DNA from: Sycon ciliatum
Lineage: Eukaryota > Porifera > Calcarea > Leucosolenida > Sycettidae
Reading direction: 5' to 3'
DNA: 64,000 nt
Assembly: GCF_964019385.1 (NCBI RefSeq)
Contig: NW_027044571.1
Span: forward strand, 29,283-93,282
Shown here: one piece after another, positions 43,899 to 53,877 of the stretch
Layout: every line of letters starts with the position of its first letter
How positions within the stretch are numbered: position 1 is the stretch's first letter
The notes under the pieces: model-generated
Databases searched by the model: none
Seen by the model: the letters and a program-made list of their open reading frames with translations, nothing else
What the model was told of the DNA's origin: nothing
Program-made: the position numbers and the translations under genes

Positions 43899-44387
43899 TA
43901 TAATTATTTTTTCAAGCATTTCACTCTGAAAACACACCTCTCTGTAGATAAACCAGTTGTTATAGTTCACTGTTTCCGAACACAGTGTCCTCCACCTGGT
44001 TTCATGCTGTCATACTAACAACATGTACACACCAGTATGAACAGACCAGTACATGTACTCATGATACTAGTACCTGGAAGTCAGCCCGCAGAGGACATCG
44101 CGAGCTGCAAAAGTGCTGGACAGCCAGAAAAGGACACCAACGCGAAAACCAGTACCAACATGCGAGAGTGTTAGAATTTTTTTTAACAGCAAATTATCGT
44201 GTCGTTCCCGAAGGATGGTGAAGCAAGAAGCAAGGATGGTGAAGCAAGGAAAAAAATTGTAACATGGAATTTGGACAAACGACGAGGAGACAATAATTTG
44301 ATAACCGCAATCAATAAGACAAGCTGAATTATGCAATGAATATAACTAAATGCGCACTCATATCACAACCATGGGGACGAATCATGT

Positions 44388-44425
44388 ATTCCAGAACGTT
44401 TTCTTGTCACAATTATCAATGGAAT
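44388..44425 (-). ncRNA. hammerhead-like ribozyme with U3-A8 exchange, 3' region of PLE copy D
   Basis: In sense: ATTCCA (stem I), TTGATAA in place of CTGATGA, TTG-TGA-CAA (stem II, perfect), GAA, AACGTT (palindromic stem III), C at the cleavage position, TGGAAT (stem I, perfect 6 bp). The only core changes are C3 to U and G8 to A, positions known to pair with each other in the full hammerhead fold, so the change may be compensatory. Confidence 0.6.
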
Positions 44426-44632
44426 TCGTGACTAAAGAGAATGATGAAACTACAATAGGATTTATACACTTGGAGTGGAACAGCGAGGATACAAGCATAG
44501 TAAGAAAAATAGCACAAACCTAGGAACAATTTGCACAGGTAATGAACTATAGGTGAGGTGAGAAATGATAGGAAATTCAGCAAGTGCAGTGTGACAATGG
44601 ACATGCATGTGCAAGTGTGTGTGAGTGCGAAT

Positions 44633-45988
44633 TTACTGGAATAGCGTAAGTGCGGTGACATTTTCTTTTTGTTTACAAAGATTTGGATCACGAATGCGAA
44701 TGTAGACTGCTTCTAGAACTTTCAACTGCTTGAAACTACTTGCAGAACGAACAACACTGAACCAAGAATCATCATAACTTTCACGACACACGGGGTTAGA
44801 CAACAAATGCAATTTAATTGCCGATGTATTCTTCTTCTTCTCACCGCCTCTGCCTCCACTTGGTTTCTGACCGCCACCGTCCTTCACACCATCTGCACCA
44901 TCATCGTCATCATCGTCATCGTCCTCTTCATCATCGCTGCCACCTTCACCTGTCGTCGGCTCTCCCAGCAACTGACCACCGGGTTCATCATCGTCACTGC
45001 ACACGTCGCTTCCACACTCCTCCTCCAGCTGCCGTCGCGTTCTCTTCCTGACCGGTCTTCCCTTGCCATTGCCAAACACCTGACAGTCGTCAACTCTTCC
45101 GCTGGCATCATCCATATCCGGAGAGTTTCGTTGCATCTTTCCAGTTACCTCTGCAAACCGAGCTGCCGCCAGCCGTTTGCTCCTTCTCAGCTTTGGTGAG
45201 TTGCGGTTGTCTGCGTCCGGCGTACCGGTACTCGCTGATAATGAAGATAAGACACAGTGTTCGTCTTTGTTTACATTAATGTTTGTTCCCGATTTCTGCG
45301 TGCTGTGTTGGTTTTTCCGAGACACCGTTTGTGGAGCAGAAGCCTCTGCCGGAACGGACAGTGGAGTCGGGTGCTTACGTGGTCGGCCACGCTTTGGTCG
45401 GGAGGACCTAGCCGCCTGTGATAATAGTGAGAGCGGCACGTGTTGTTTGATACGTTCGGACAGATGTTGAAGGGTCCTACCAACATACCGACTACCACAT
45501 TGTCGGCATTCAAAGTAGTAAATGAGGTGACTCAATTGTAGGGTTGGTAGGACATCCTTCAACATCGTGAACGAACGGATCGTAGTGAACACGGTAACCA
45601 CATTGGTGGCAAAGTAGGTTTTCTCCACTAGGGATTTCACCACACGGGCCGTGTCCCTCGACTCTTTCCCTTTCCAGGGCAAGCAAAGAAATACGCGGCA
45701 CGGCAACGGTCCGATAGCTCGTTCCTTAACAACAGGTGTACTTGTTAGAAGCTTGTCGAGGAGCTGCTGCGGGTAGCCATTCTTCACAAATACGGAGCGT
45801 AGAAAATCAAGTTCCTGTTGTAGCTTTGTTGGTGAACATATGCGTTGTGCCCTATTTACAAGGTTACGAACTAAGTTTGACTTGTACTGGGAAGAGCAGA
45901 ACGAGTCAAACATCATGTACTGCCCGGTGAAAGTGGGTTTACGGTATACTGTAGTCAATACACCAGTCTGGGTCTTTTCGACTAACAC
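44633..45988 (-). CDS. PLE polyprotein C-terminal part: RT end, GIY-YIG endonuclease with AT-hook insertion
   Basis: 451 codons (the listed 5' border is a GTG at the truncation). Residues 1-55: end of the PLE RT (TTVYRKPTFTGQY, NLVNRAQRICS). 92-150: linker (LPWKGKESRDTARVVKSL, KDVLPTLQLSH). 155-184: GIY-YIG start (LIYYFECRQCGSRYVGRTL, RIKQH). 190-386: insertion with AT-hook RPKRGRPRKH (198-206), basic KGRPVRKRTRRQ (309-320) and an Asp run (353-363). 387-440: GIY-YIG end (SAIKLHLLSNPVCRESYDDS, LKVLEAVYIRIRDPNLCKQ) with the conserved Glu. RT palm and fingers are missing, so it is not autonomous, but the endonuclease looks intact. Confidence 0.8.
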   Translation of the reverse strand: MLVEKTQTGVLTTVYRKPTFTGQYMMFDSFCSSQYKSNLVRNLVNRAQRICSPTKLQQELDFLRSVFVKNGYPQQLLDKLLTSTPVVKERAIGPLPCRVFLCLPWKGKESRDTARVVKSLVEKTYFATNVVTVFTTIRSFTMLKDVLPTLQLSHLIYYFECRQCGSRYVGRTLQHLSERIKQHVPLSLLSQAARSSRPKRGRPRKHPTPLSVPAEASAPQTVSRKNQHSTQKSGTNINVNKDEHCVLSSLSASTGTPDADNRNSPKLRRSKRLAAARFAEVTGKMQRNSPDMDDASGRVDDCQVFGNGKGRPVRKRTRRQLEEECGSDVCSDDDEPGGQLLGEPTTGEGGSDDEEDDDDDDDDGADGVKDGGGQKPSGGRGGEKKKNTSAIKLHLLSNPVCRESYDDSWFSVVRSASSFKQLKVLEAVYIRIRDPNLCKQKENVTALTLFQ

Positions 45989-46087
45989 ATCCAGAAAGTG
46001 CTATTTTTCTTACTATGCTTGTATCCTCGCTGTTCCACTCCAAGTGTATAAATCCTATTGTAGTTTCATCATTCTCTTTAGTCACGA

Positions 46088-46125
46088 ATTCCATTGATAA
46101 TTGTGACAAGAAAACGTTCTGGAAT
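46088..46125 (+). ncRNA. hammerhead-like ribozyme, inverted arm of PLE copy D
   Basis: Exact inverse of 44388-44425, including the TTGATAA core. Because this arm is antisense to the gene, transcripts from the plus strand would carry it. Confidence 0.5.
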
Positions 46126-46224
46126 ACATGATTCGTCCCCATGGTTGTGATATGAGTGCGCATTTAGTTATATTCATTGCATTATTAAGATTATTGTCTC
46201 CACGTCGCCTTTTTACAAGCTGAA

Positions 46225-46407
46225 TTGACATTTGTGTATACTTTATTCATGCAATGCAAAACGGTGGAGACAATGTGCAATAAAACGATGAAAATAGGAG
46301 GAAATAGTGTAGAAAAAGAATCCTTATTTTTCTCTACAATATTTACTCCTATTTTCATCGTTTTATTGCACATTGTCTCTACCGTTTTGCATTGCATGAA
46401 TAAAGTA
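46225..46407. repeat. fold-back repeat with GCAATGCAAAACGGTGGAGA arms
   Basis: GTATACTTTATTCATGCAAT..AACGGTGGAGACAATGTGCAAT and its inverse (ATTGCACATTGTCTCTACCG..) surround a ~40-bp centre, giving a ~180-bp hairpin next to the end of PLE copy D. Probably a MITE. Confidence 0.6.
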
Positions 46408-47345
46408 CAGTAAAACCTGTAACTAAAGACCACCGTGACTAGCGACCAGCCTGGTACTACCGACCACTTCGCCAGGCACGGACGGTCTCACATTCAAAAT
46501 GCACTGTGACTAGCGACTACCTGCTGAACGCGACCAGCGACCGCCTTTTCTTGTCCCAAAGACGATTTTTGACCCGTAACTAGCGACCGCGATGTAGGAA
46601 ATCAAATGTTGTTCGAAGCTCTTTCTTGAAATTTTGATGATTTTCCGTGGTCCTGAAAGGCATCTTTCGATACTACAGTTGAAGAAATGAACGCAGGTTA
46701 TTTTTGACTGTGGAGTCGGTGTGGACTTCACTACACCTGTCAGAATTTCAAGCGCTGTCAAGAATAAACATGATATTAAACGTCTTGGAGAGGGTATCGA
46801 AAGCGCTCTCTGATCGATGTTACTAATCGGAGGAGAAACGAAGACTGAGCAGCTCTGTCACCCCAGTCATACAGACGAATCGACGATGGCATCAAGGAAT
46901 CCAGAAACAAAGCAGCACCGCAAGGTCCTGATGCTGGAGAATCGCGTTCAAGCAATCGAGAAGTCGCAACAAGGACAGTCGGTACAATTGATCGCATGAA
47001 CAAATTTGAAGCCCAGCGCAAAACGAAACTTCCACAGGGAACGTTTGACTCCTGGTTTCAGAAGTAGGAGCTGAATTTGATGTCCGCAAAAAAATTAATC
47101 TTCTCTCTCTGTCTCTCTCTGTCTCTCTCCATCTCTCCGTCTTTCTCTCCAAGTGTTGTTTAGCCTGAAATAAGAATGGCATTGCGCAAGTCTTGGGGAA
47201 TTGTATTAGCTGCATTTTGATATACATATCATATAATGGGATCCATATATGGTCGCATGGTGCAAACCTCTAACTAAAGACCACCTGCTACTAAAGACCG
47301 CTTTTGCTGGCACCAAGGGGTGGTCGGTAGTCACAGGTTTTACTG
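46408..47345. mobile_element. 938-bp pogo/Tigger-like element, copy 1
   Basis: TIRs CAGTAAAACCTGT(A/G)ACTA are flanked by TA (46406-46407, 47346-47347). The outer ~110 bp on each side is rich in CGACCACC/AGACCACC words. A short frame at about 46817-46999 reads MASRNPETKQHRKVLMLENR, VQAIEKSQQGQSVQ, which resembles the N-terminal helix-turn-helix of CENP-B/pogo transposases; the catalytic domain is absent. Nearly identical, in inverse orientation, to 51477-52420. Confidence 0.75.
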
Positions 47346-47399
47346 TACAGTCATGTAATTACTTACTTACTGTACAAGTACCCAAACTGGCCAAAGACG

Positions 47400-47830
47400 A
47401 TGATTGTACGGACCTACCACGGCTTCATGCACTTGTCTTCGACGTTCATCTGTCCCTGCGGGAATTTGCGGAAAAAACTCTCGAAAATTTGCGCAAGAAA
47501 TTGCGGCAGAAAACAACAAAAAATGCGACGAAAAGTGCGGATTGATGCAGAACTTGCCAGGAATTCGCGGAATTATTCACAGAAAATTGCGGATTTGCGG
47601 GCCAAATCTCGAAATTTGTTGCATCGTATACATGACTGTATCTACTCCGGAGTAGTACGAGTCATACTGTGCAAATAACCTACAGGATCATGGAAAGCAC
47701 TGCATGAAACATGTGAGATATAGTGCAGAAAACAACAAAAAACGCGGGAAATCGCGGATTTTGCTGAAAATCGCGGGTTTGGACCAAAATCGCGAAATTT
47801 GTTGCATCCGTGGAATCGCGATTTCCTGGA
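47400..47830. repeat. degenerate repeat of GCGGAAATTTGCG-like words
   Basis: Two related halves (47455-47600 and 47730-47830) share GAAAACAACAAAAAA.GCG, GAAATTTGTTGCATC and GTCCCTG(C/A)GGGA-type ends in inverted order, suggesting a decayed fold-back element ~430 bp long. Confidence 0.4.
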
Positions 47831-48296
47831 GGGACAGGTTCATGTACTTGTGCGCATGACGCGCGTGCATAATGGCACTTTCATCATCCGCATGTACCGA
47901 CGTCATGACCGCTCTCGCACTGTACAGTCATAATCGTTATCGATCATAACGAATATCGATTTCATCCATAACGAGTGATATACGAGTAATCCGGTATAAT
48001 CGTTTCGGCCCTAAATTTTTTTTACAGAATGCACCTCCTACTGATAGACCATAACAAAGAGAGGAGAAGAAGAAGACAAAAGAATAATGATTGAGACAAC
48101 TAAGGACTAGAGTAAGGAGAAAGACAGACACCGTACAAGTAGGAGCTCTCAGGGAGCCTGGGCCGGTGAGGCGGGACTAGCAAGGCCGACCTAGGCCAGG
48201 CTAGGGTCTCGGCATGTGTGTACTACGGCTGCATGACCTTGGCGTTGGGGTCGCTAGAACTGCGATCGAGCTACAATGGCCACATGAGGTATGTAA

Positions 48297-48424
48297 TCAA
48301 GCACGCTCAGGAGGTCATGATGGCTGAATCTTGCCCGAGCCTGCAGCCCAAGGGCCGTAGGCCCGAGGGCTGCAGGCAAGGGCAAGATTCAGCCATCATG
48401 ACAGACAGAGCGTGCTTGATTTGA
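48297..48424. repeat. ~128-bp near-perfect palindrome
   Basis: ATCAAGCACGCTC, GTCATGATGGCTGAATCTTG and GCCTGCAGCCC are followed after a short centre (AAGGGCCGTAGGCCCGAG) by their inverses. Arms are ~55 bp with few mismatches. No flanking duplication is obvious. It could be a recent fold-back MITE. Confidence 0.8.
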
Positions 48425-48459
48425 TTTCTTACATCGCGAAGCAACATATTAGGGAAGGT

Positions 48460-48590
48460 CAAAGGTCGAAAGGTCGAAAGGTCGAAAAATTATTCCTTAA
48501 ATGACGTCAAACGGTCCGAACATTCCCGAAATGACGTCAAACGGTCCTGAAACTCCCGAAATGACGTCAAACGGTCCTGATGGCCTGATT
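48460..48590. promoter_or_regulatory. short direct repeats with three CRE palindromes
   Basis: AAGGTCG is repeated at 48464-48485. A 30-bp unit containing AAATGACGTCAAACGGTCC then occurs three times, placing perfect TGACGTCA sites at 48502-48509, 48532-48539 and 48562-48569, spaced exactly 30 bp. TGACGTCA is the consensus for CREB/ATF factors; whether it functions here is unknown. Confidence 0.45.
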
Positions 48591-49198
48591 ATGCCCGCGG
48601 CGGGAAGATCGCCTATTGGCCATGGCCCGGCAACGATCACGTGTCATGTAAGAATACATAATCCGCGGCTGCAATCCGCTGCATGGCCTTCGCCCTGGGG
48701 CCTCTAGACCTACGACAGAAGTAAAAATGTCCACATCTGTGCACAATCCGTTCACTTTGTCTTTGCCCTTTCAGTGTTTGGAGTTTGATAGTGCTGCTTC
48801 TTGTCTCAAGGTGCCTTGTATCGTCTTGTTCAGCAGTGCCGTGTGTCATCTTGTATCGCCTTTTGAGTTTTGTGTCGCCTTTGTACATTACTCATTAGTC
48901 TCGGCCCAGACACAGCGCCACAGCCCCACAGGTAAGGTAAGAGACTGTGTGTGTACTATTATTACTACTACTAGTGCCTACTCCTACACGTGTACTATTA
49001 CTACTACTAGTGCCTACTATGGTATTATCTAACCTAATACTAGTTCAATACTAGTATTAGATAAACCTTGTTAATATAAAGTTGTTATAGTTCACACATA
49101 TTGTTAGATTGACAGCATGAAACAAGGTGGAGGAAACTGTGTTCGGAAACAGTGACCTTGCTACAACCATCCACGGTTGGCAGAGCCCCGGTCCGTTG

Positions 49199-49402
49199 TA
49201 GGGTCCAGCGGATTCTGCCGGCAGAAAAATTGGCAGAATTCGGTACTTTTTCTGGTAAGTTTCATGCATGTTTGGTACATGGATAAAGAAATGGAGCAGA
49301 ATTCGAGGAATTGCCCGCCATAAGGTTTGTATGGTTCTGCCAATTTTACTGCTTTTCGAGCAGAATCTGCCAACTTTTCGAGCAGAATCCGCCGGTCCCT
49401 AC
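49199..49402. mobile_element. MITE of the TAGGG(T/A)CCGGCGGAT family
   Basis: Full-length relative of 36050-36254, inverse orientation, ends TAGGGTCCAGCGGATTCTGC and GCAGAATCCGCCGGTCCCTA. Preceded at 49083-49180 by a piece of the CGGAGGACAC fold-back family. Confidence 0.75.
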
Positions 49403-49551
49403 TCCGTTTGGACCATCTAAACCATAATATGGGTGTTGAACCCGGTTCTGGCCCTCATTATGCTAGGGGAGTTTTAGACTTCTCCTTCCTCCTGATACTG
49501 ATAGTCATGTAACTACTTCAACCTGAATTGTTTTTCTTAAATCTTTATGTG

Positions 49552-49733
49552 GCAGATTCTGCTCGAAAAGCAGTGAAATTGGCAGAACCATATAAACCTG
49601 ATGGCGGGCAATTCCTCGAATTCTGCTCCATTTCTTTATCCACATACATGTACCAAACATGCATGAAACTTACCAGAAAAGTACCGAATTCTGCCATTTT
49701 TTCTGCATTATGCGCATATGCCTAGACCCTACA
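49552..49733. mobile_element. partial MITE of the TAGGG(T/A)CCGGCGGAT family
   Basis: From GGCAGATTCTGCTCGAAAAG to TGCGCATATGCCTAGACCCTAC; the left end is missing. Fourth copy in the window. Confidence 0.65.
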
Positions 49734-50047
49734 GACGGTGCCGTCTTATTACAGGGAACCCTATGAATGAATGACACAATTGAACAAACTCTGAAGTGCG
49801 AGCCTAGTTCACATTCGACGGAACGTCGACGGTAAGGGACTAGTATGGGCCTATTGGGAAGGTTGGGGTGAGCTGTAAAATCTTGTACGATTGGCAAATT
49901 TGCCTGTTTGTTCTTCGACTCTAAAATAACCAAACATAATACATGATTACATGTACTCGTGTACATTGTCCATGGATCCGTGTATGTAATGTAGATGTAC
50001 GTCATTGAAACTCAATCTCATGCTTCAAGTGGCAGTTAGTTGCCCAG

Positions 50048-50239
50048 ATCACTGATTCACTGGCCATGGCCCTGTTCTGGCAGCTATCTGCAGCGCTGCA
50101 TCCACAAACATCAGTGCAAAGACTGTGCTTTGCAGGAGCAGCGGCCTCCGTCACAGCCTGTTTTGCAGCCGTATTTAACAAACTCCATCAGGGCTTTGGG
50201 AGCAGGCTCCAGGGACAACCAGTCAACCTGGAGCTTGCC
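50048..50239 (+). CDS. putative 64-codon internal exon
   Basis: Acceptor-like GTTAGTTGCCCAG precedes exactly 192 bp of open frame ending GAGCTTGCC|GTAAGA, phase 0 at both ends. Peptide pieces: ITDSLAMALFWQLSAALHPQ, RLCFAGAAASVTACFAAVFN, KLHQGFGSRLQGQPVNLELA. The polypyrimidine tract is weak. Family not recognised; no neighbouring exon found, so it may be an isolated or dead exon. Confidence 0.35.
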
Positions 50240-50429
50240 GTAAGACTCATCCTAAGTTTTCCTATTGAAGCTAAAGATGAGGTCCGTTCGCCATTCTTGT
50301 AGCCTTTCCAACTGGCAAAGCATACCAACCCGTCCTTCTTGGATGATCTGCTTGACTGTTGTGCAACTTATGAGACAAAGAAATAATTATTATGAAATGT
50401 ACGAAGGATACATAGACAAGTTCGTGTGA

Positions 50430-51375
50430 CTTTTATTTTTATTTATTTCACTCAACTCGTGGTTCATGATCAATTGGCACGCAAAGTGCGAGAGCGGGGT
50501 GATAGCCAACCACGGCAAGAAAAGAAAAGGAAGGAATATAGAAAAAGAGAAGAAAGAAGGATAGACAAGAATCCAGCAATGAGATCCTATCGTACTACAT
50601 TATGCGATCGGAGTGCATTTTTAAAGCTGGAAAGACATGTTGATGTCTTTTAAAACATGCTGGGGAAGTTGCAGCCAAAGGCTGTAGGACAAAAACAGAG
50701 GAGAGTTGGTAAATGCGGCTGAATTAGCACGGGGAAGTGAGAGACTATTACGAGTGGACCGGGACAGAGAAAACCAATTGAATACGGAGAGATGAATGGG
50801 AATTTTACCTAGGCGAATTCTGTGGATCAAAATGCAAAGCTGCTGTTTGCGATTATCTTGCAGTGGCTGAGTATTGCTGATACAATAGAGCTCAAGACTA
50901 GGAAATAAACGCTGCTTGTTAAACAATATTTTAAGAAGAGATTTATGTTGGATTTCAAGTTTGTTCACAAGATGTTGACTTAGACTACACCAAGACAGAC
51001 ATGCATACTGGAAAATAGGTAATAGATACGAGCGATAAAACATAGAACGGCATGTATTTGGCAAATGAGAACGATGAGGATATAGTATGCCGAGAACACT
51101 ACTACTAGTTTTCTTGCAAATATAGTCTACATGAGGAGCCCATGTTAGACAGTCGTCAATAATTATACCAAGGTGCTTATATTCATGGACAATTTCTATG
51201 GTCGATGAGCTGCCAGGACATGATAAAGACACATTACAGAACTGATCACTAGCACCGCTACAGAAGAACATCACTTTGGTCTTACTAGTGTTCGGTCTCA
51301 GCTTCCAAGTCGACATCCAAGAAATGGTGGAGGCTTCATCAACGTTTGCACGGATATTTTCGAAACCACCGCTTA
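50430..51375 (-). mobile_element. LINE 3' part (CR1/Jockey-like), 5'-truncated
   Basis: The minus frame at 50621-51316 encodes 231 residues of the post-RT region (LRPNTSKTKVMFFCSG, YKHLGIIIDDCLTWAPHVDY, RSTRNSLSLPRAN, SLWLQLPQ). The 3' UTR ends in AAATAAATAAAAATAAAAG-like tail sequence near 50430-50450. Related to, but diverged from, the LINE at 18649-21445. The RT core is missing. Confidence 0.7.
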
Positions 51376-51476
51376 CTAGACTGCAGTAGGTGTAGAAGTA
51401 GTTTCCTGATCTCCAGTAAAAGGTAGCACCGAGTGGCCATCACCGAAAGACCTTGAACTACTGAAGAAACAAAATA

Positions 51477-52420
51477 CAGTAAAACCTGTGACTACCGACC
51501 ACCCCTTGGTGCCAGCAAAAGCGGCCTTTAGTAGCAGGTGGTCTTTAGTTAGAGGTTTGCACCATGCGACCATATATGGATCCCATTATATGATATGTAC
51601 ATGTATATCAAAATGCAGCTAATACAATTCCCCAAGACTTGCGCAATGCCATTCTTATTTCAGGCTAAACAACACTTGGAGAGAAAGACGGAGAGATGGA
51701 GAGAGACAGAGAGAGCCAGAGAGAGAAGATTAATTTTTTTGCGGACATCAAATTCAGCTCCTACTTCTGAAACCAGGAGTCAAACGTTCCCTGTGGAAGT
51801 TTCGTTTTGCGCTGGGCTTCAAATTTGTTCATGCGATCAATTGTACCGACTGTCCTTGTTGCGACTTCTCGATTGCTCGAACGCGATTCTCCAGCATCAG
51901 GACCTTGCGGTGCTGCTTTGTTTCTGGATTCCTTGATGCCATCGTCGATTCGTCTGTATGACTGGGGTGACAGAGCTGGTCAGTCTTCGTTTCTCCTCCG
52001 ATTAGTAACATCGATCAGAGAGCGCTTTCGATACCCTCTCCAAGACGTTTAATATCATGTTTATTCTTGACAGCGCTTGAAATTCTGACAGGTGTAGTGA
52101 AGTCCACACCGACTCCACAGTCAAAAATAACCTGCGTTCATTTCTTCAACTGTAGTATCGAAAGATGCCTTTCAGGACCACGGAAAATCATCAAAATTTC
52201 AAGAAAGAGCTTCGAACAACATTTGATTTCCTTCATCGCGGTCGCTAGTTACGGGTCAAAAATCGTCTTTGGGACAAGAAAAGGCGGTCGCTGGTCGCGT
52301 TCAGCAGGTAGTCGCTAGTCACAGTGCATTTTGAATGTGAGACCGTCCGTGCCTGGCGAAGTGGTCGGTAGTACCAGGCTGGTCGCTAGTCACGGTGGTC
52401 TTTAGTTACAGGTTTTACTG
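51477..52420. mobile_element. 944-bp pogo/Tigger-like element, copy 2 (inverse of copy 1)
   Basis: Same TIRs as 46408-47345, with TA at 51475-51476 and 52421-52422. Differences are few (for example GAGCCAG for GTCTCTG in the purine-rich tract). The transposase-like remnant lies on the minus strand at about 51829-52011. Confidence 0.75.
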
Positions 52421-52429
52421 TAATCGGCA

Positions 52430-53325
52430 AACCTGTCGTAGCATTTGGCACATTCTGTACTACTTAGTCTTTGTAGTAGATTTGGTACTCGAACCGTATG
52501 CGCAACGGATCTGGAGCTGGTTCATATCATCGGAGTCGAGTCATCGATCGCCGATGTCTTGCGGCGCCGATTTTGCATATGAACCAACCCTAAGCATGCG
52601 CAAGAAATAGAATCATTCTCTTTGGCCTCAACTTCTTTGTTGTCCGGTTGGCCATTGTAGCCGTCGACTAGGGCCCGACGTAGACCGGGCCCTAAATTGG
52701 ATCACGTCACAGTCACCAATTTAGGCACCCAGGAATGACTCCTGACTGCTGTAATCTGAAGCTGGAGCCACATCGACGGCAGCAGCCTTACAGGTAGATT
52801 TTGGACCTGATGGATTTTTCGACTCGGATTTCTTCCGCAAACTCTCGCCACAGTAGATCATGGTAGATCTACTATGCTGTGTTTCCGCACGCTCGTGTTA
52901 TCAGAATTTCTGCCGTATGTACATGACTGTCAGACATGTAGCAGATCGGTGAGGCGGAGGAGCTTGACGATCTCCGCCGACACCAGCTAGGTTGCCGAAA
53001 ACCCGCTAGCTGTCGTCTCGGTTCTTACCGCAGGAGACATTCTCCCAAGACCTGCGCATAGCTGTCGTCCTGTGTTGTCTTTCGAAATACTGTAGTTCCG
53101 TGCTTCATCATGCTCGCGCGAATCATGATTCTCATCGATCCTGAACTTGTTCCGACGGTGTTGCATGGCGATGGTCTTTGGCGGGGCACTGGCTCGGGGA
53201 AAAGCAATCTTCTTCTGCAGTAGACCACTGATCGGCTGCACATGAGTACAGTAGCTTAGTGCCTAGTGGCTAGTCCTAGAGGCCTCGAGGAGGAAACCTT
53301 GCAGGAAAGAGGCAAGATTCATCGA
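52430..53325. other. no recognisable gene
   Basis: Includes a palindromic CATGATCT..GTAGATCATGGTAGATCTAC patch near 52850. The overlapping minus frames at 52987-53243 show no convincing splice borders. Confidence 0.35.
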
Positions 53326-53329
53326 AGAC

Positions 53330-53435
53330 GAAAAAAATTCACGGTTCGCGTGAGACTCGGTTTCATAATTATAAAGAGGCCGAGTTTTCCGCATCCGTAG
53401 GAACGCCACCACCCTTCCAGGATCAAGGCGCAGAT
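53330..53435. repeat. second copy of the GGTTCGCG.GAGACTCGG dispersed repeat
   Basis: Same blocks as 39541-39640, with a 14-bp insertion (TTTCATAATTATAA) between AGACTCGG and GGCCGAG. Confidence 0.5.
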
Positions 53436-53639
53436 GCAGCTCCTAAAGAGAAGACGAAGCGCTCGCAATAAACAAAATAGCACCCGAAATGTCTCGTAAG
53501 ATTTCGGGTGCAGACAGCAGACATTACGAGTGCCACAGAGAAAACCAACAAAGGGCTTTGAAGTCTGTCGCGTCGTCTCTCTAAGTCTTGCATGCAACTA
53601 CATGACATTGTAGTGTATAACATGAAATTGTAATGATAA

Positions 53640-53840
53640 TCACAATTCACTGGTTTGAGGGAAAGACACAAACGGGATAATAACAATAATCATAATATTC
53701 ACTGGTTTGAGGGAAAGACTCGAGCGGGAAAAGTCTGAAGAAAAATTGACTGTCACCACCAGGACTCGAACCAGGGACCCTCGCTTTGAGCCAGCGATGT
53801 TCTAACCACGTCTGTGCTATGGTGTAGTCGTCATCCCATG
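53640..53840 (-). mobile_element. tRNA-derived SINE
   Basis: On the minus strand: A-box ATAGCACAGACGTGGTTAG, B-box GGTTCGAGTCC, then GGTGACAGTCAATTTTTCTTC and a tail with the duplicated phrase CTTTCCCTCAAACCAGTGAA (twice, ~50 bp apart). The same head occurs at 2345 and 3477. Confidence 0.6.
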
Positions 53841-53877
53841 GCATGGGCCCAGCAGAGACCGTTCAACATTTTCGTCA

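Larger units (their letters stand above)
44278..46212 (-). mobile_element. Penelope-like element copy D, best preserved
   Basis: Sense strand is minus. 46004-46212 is an inverted copy of about 44278-44515, joined to the sense segment at the end of the RT domain. Termini (ACGACGAGGAGACAATAAT on the left; ATTATTGTCTCCACGTCGCC on the right) match the other copies. The coding frame (44633-45988) is uninterrupted. Confidence 0.85.

Noticed and set aside
44818..45199. His- and Ser/Leu-rich plus-strand frames opposite PLE copy D
   Set aside because: Shadows of the Asp/Glu-rich sense strand; the minus frame has the recognisable endonuclease blocks.
53750..53840. tRNA gene on the minus strand
   Set aside because: Same reasoning: only the internal promoter boxes are tRNA-like, and copies with the same downstream sequence occur elsewhere.
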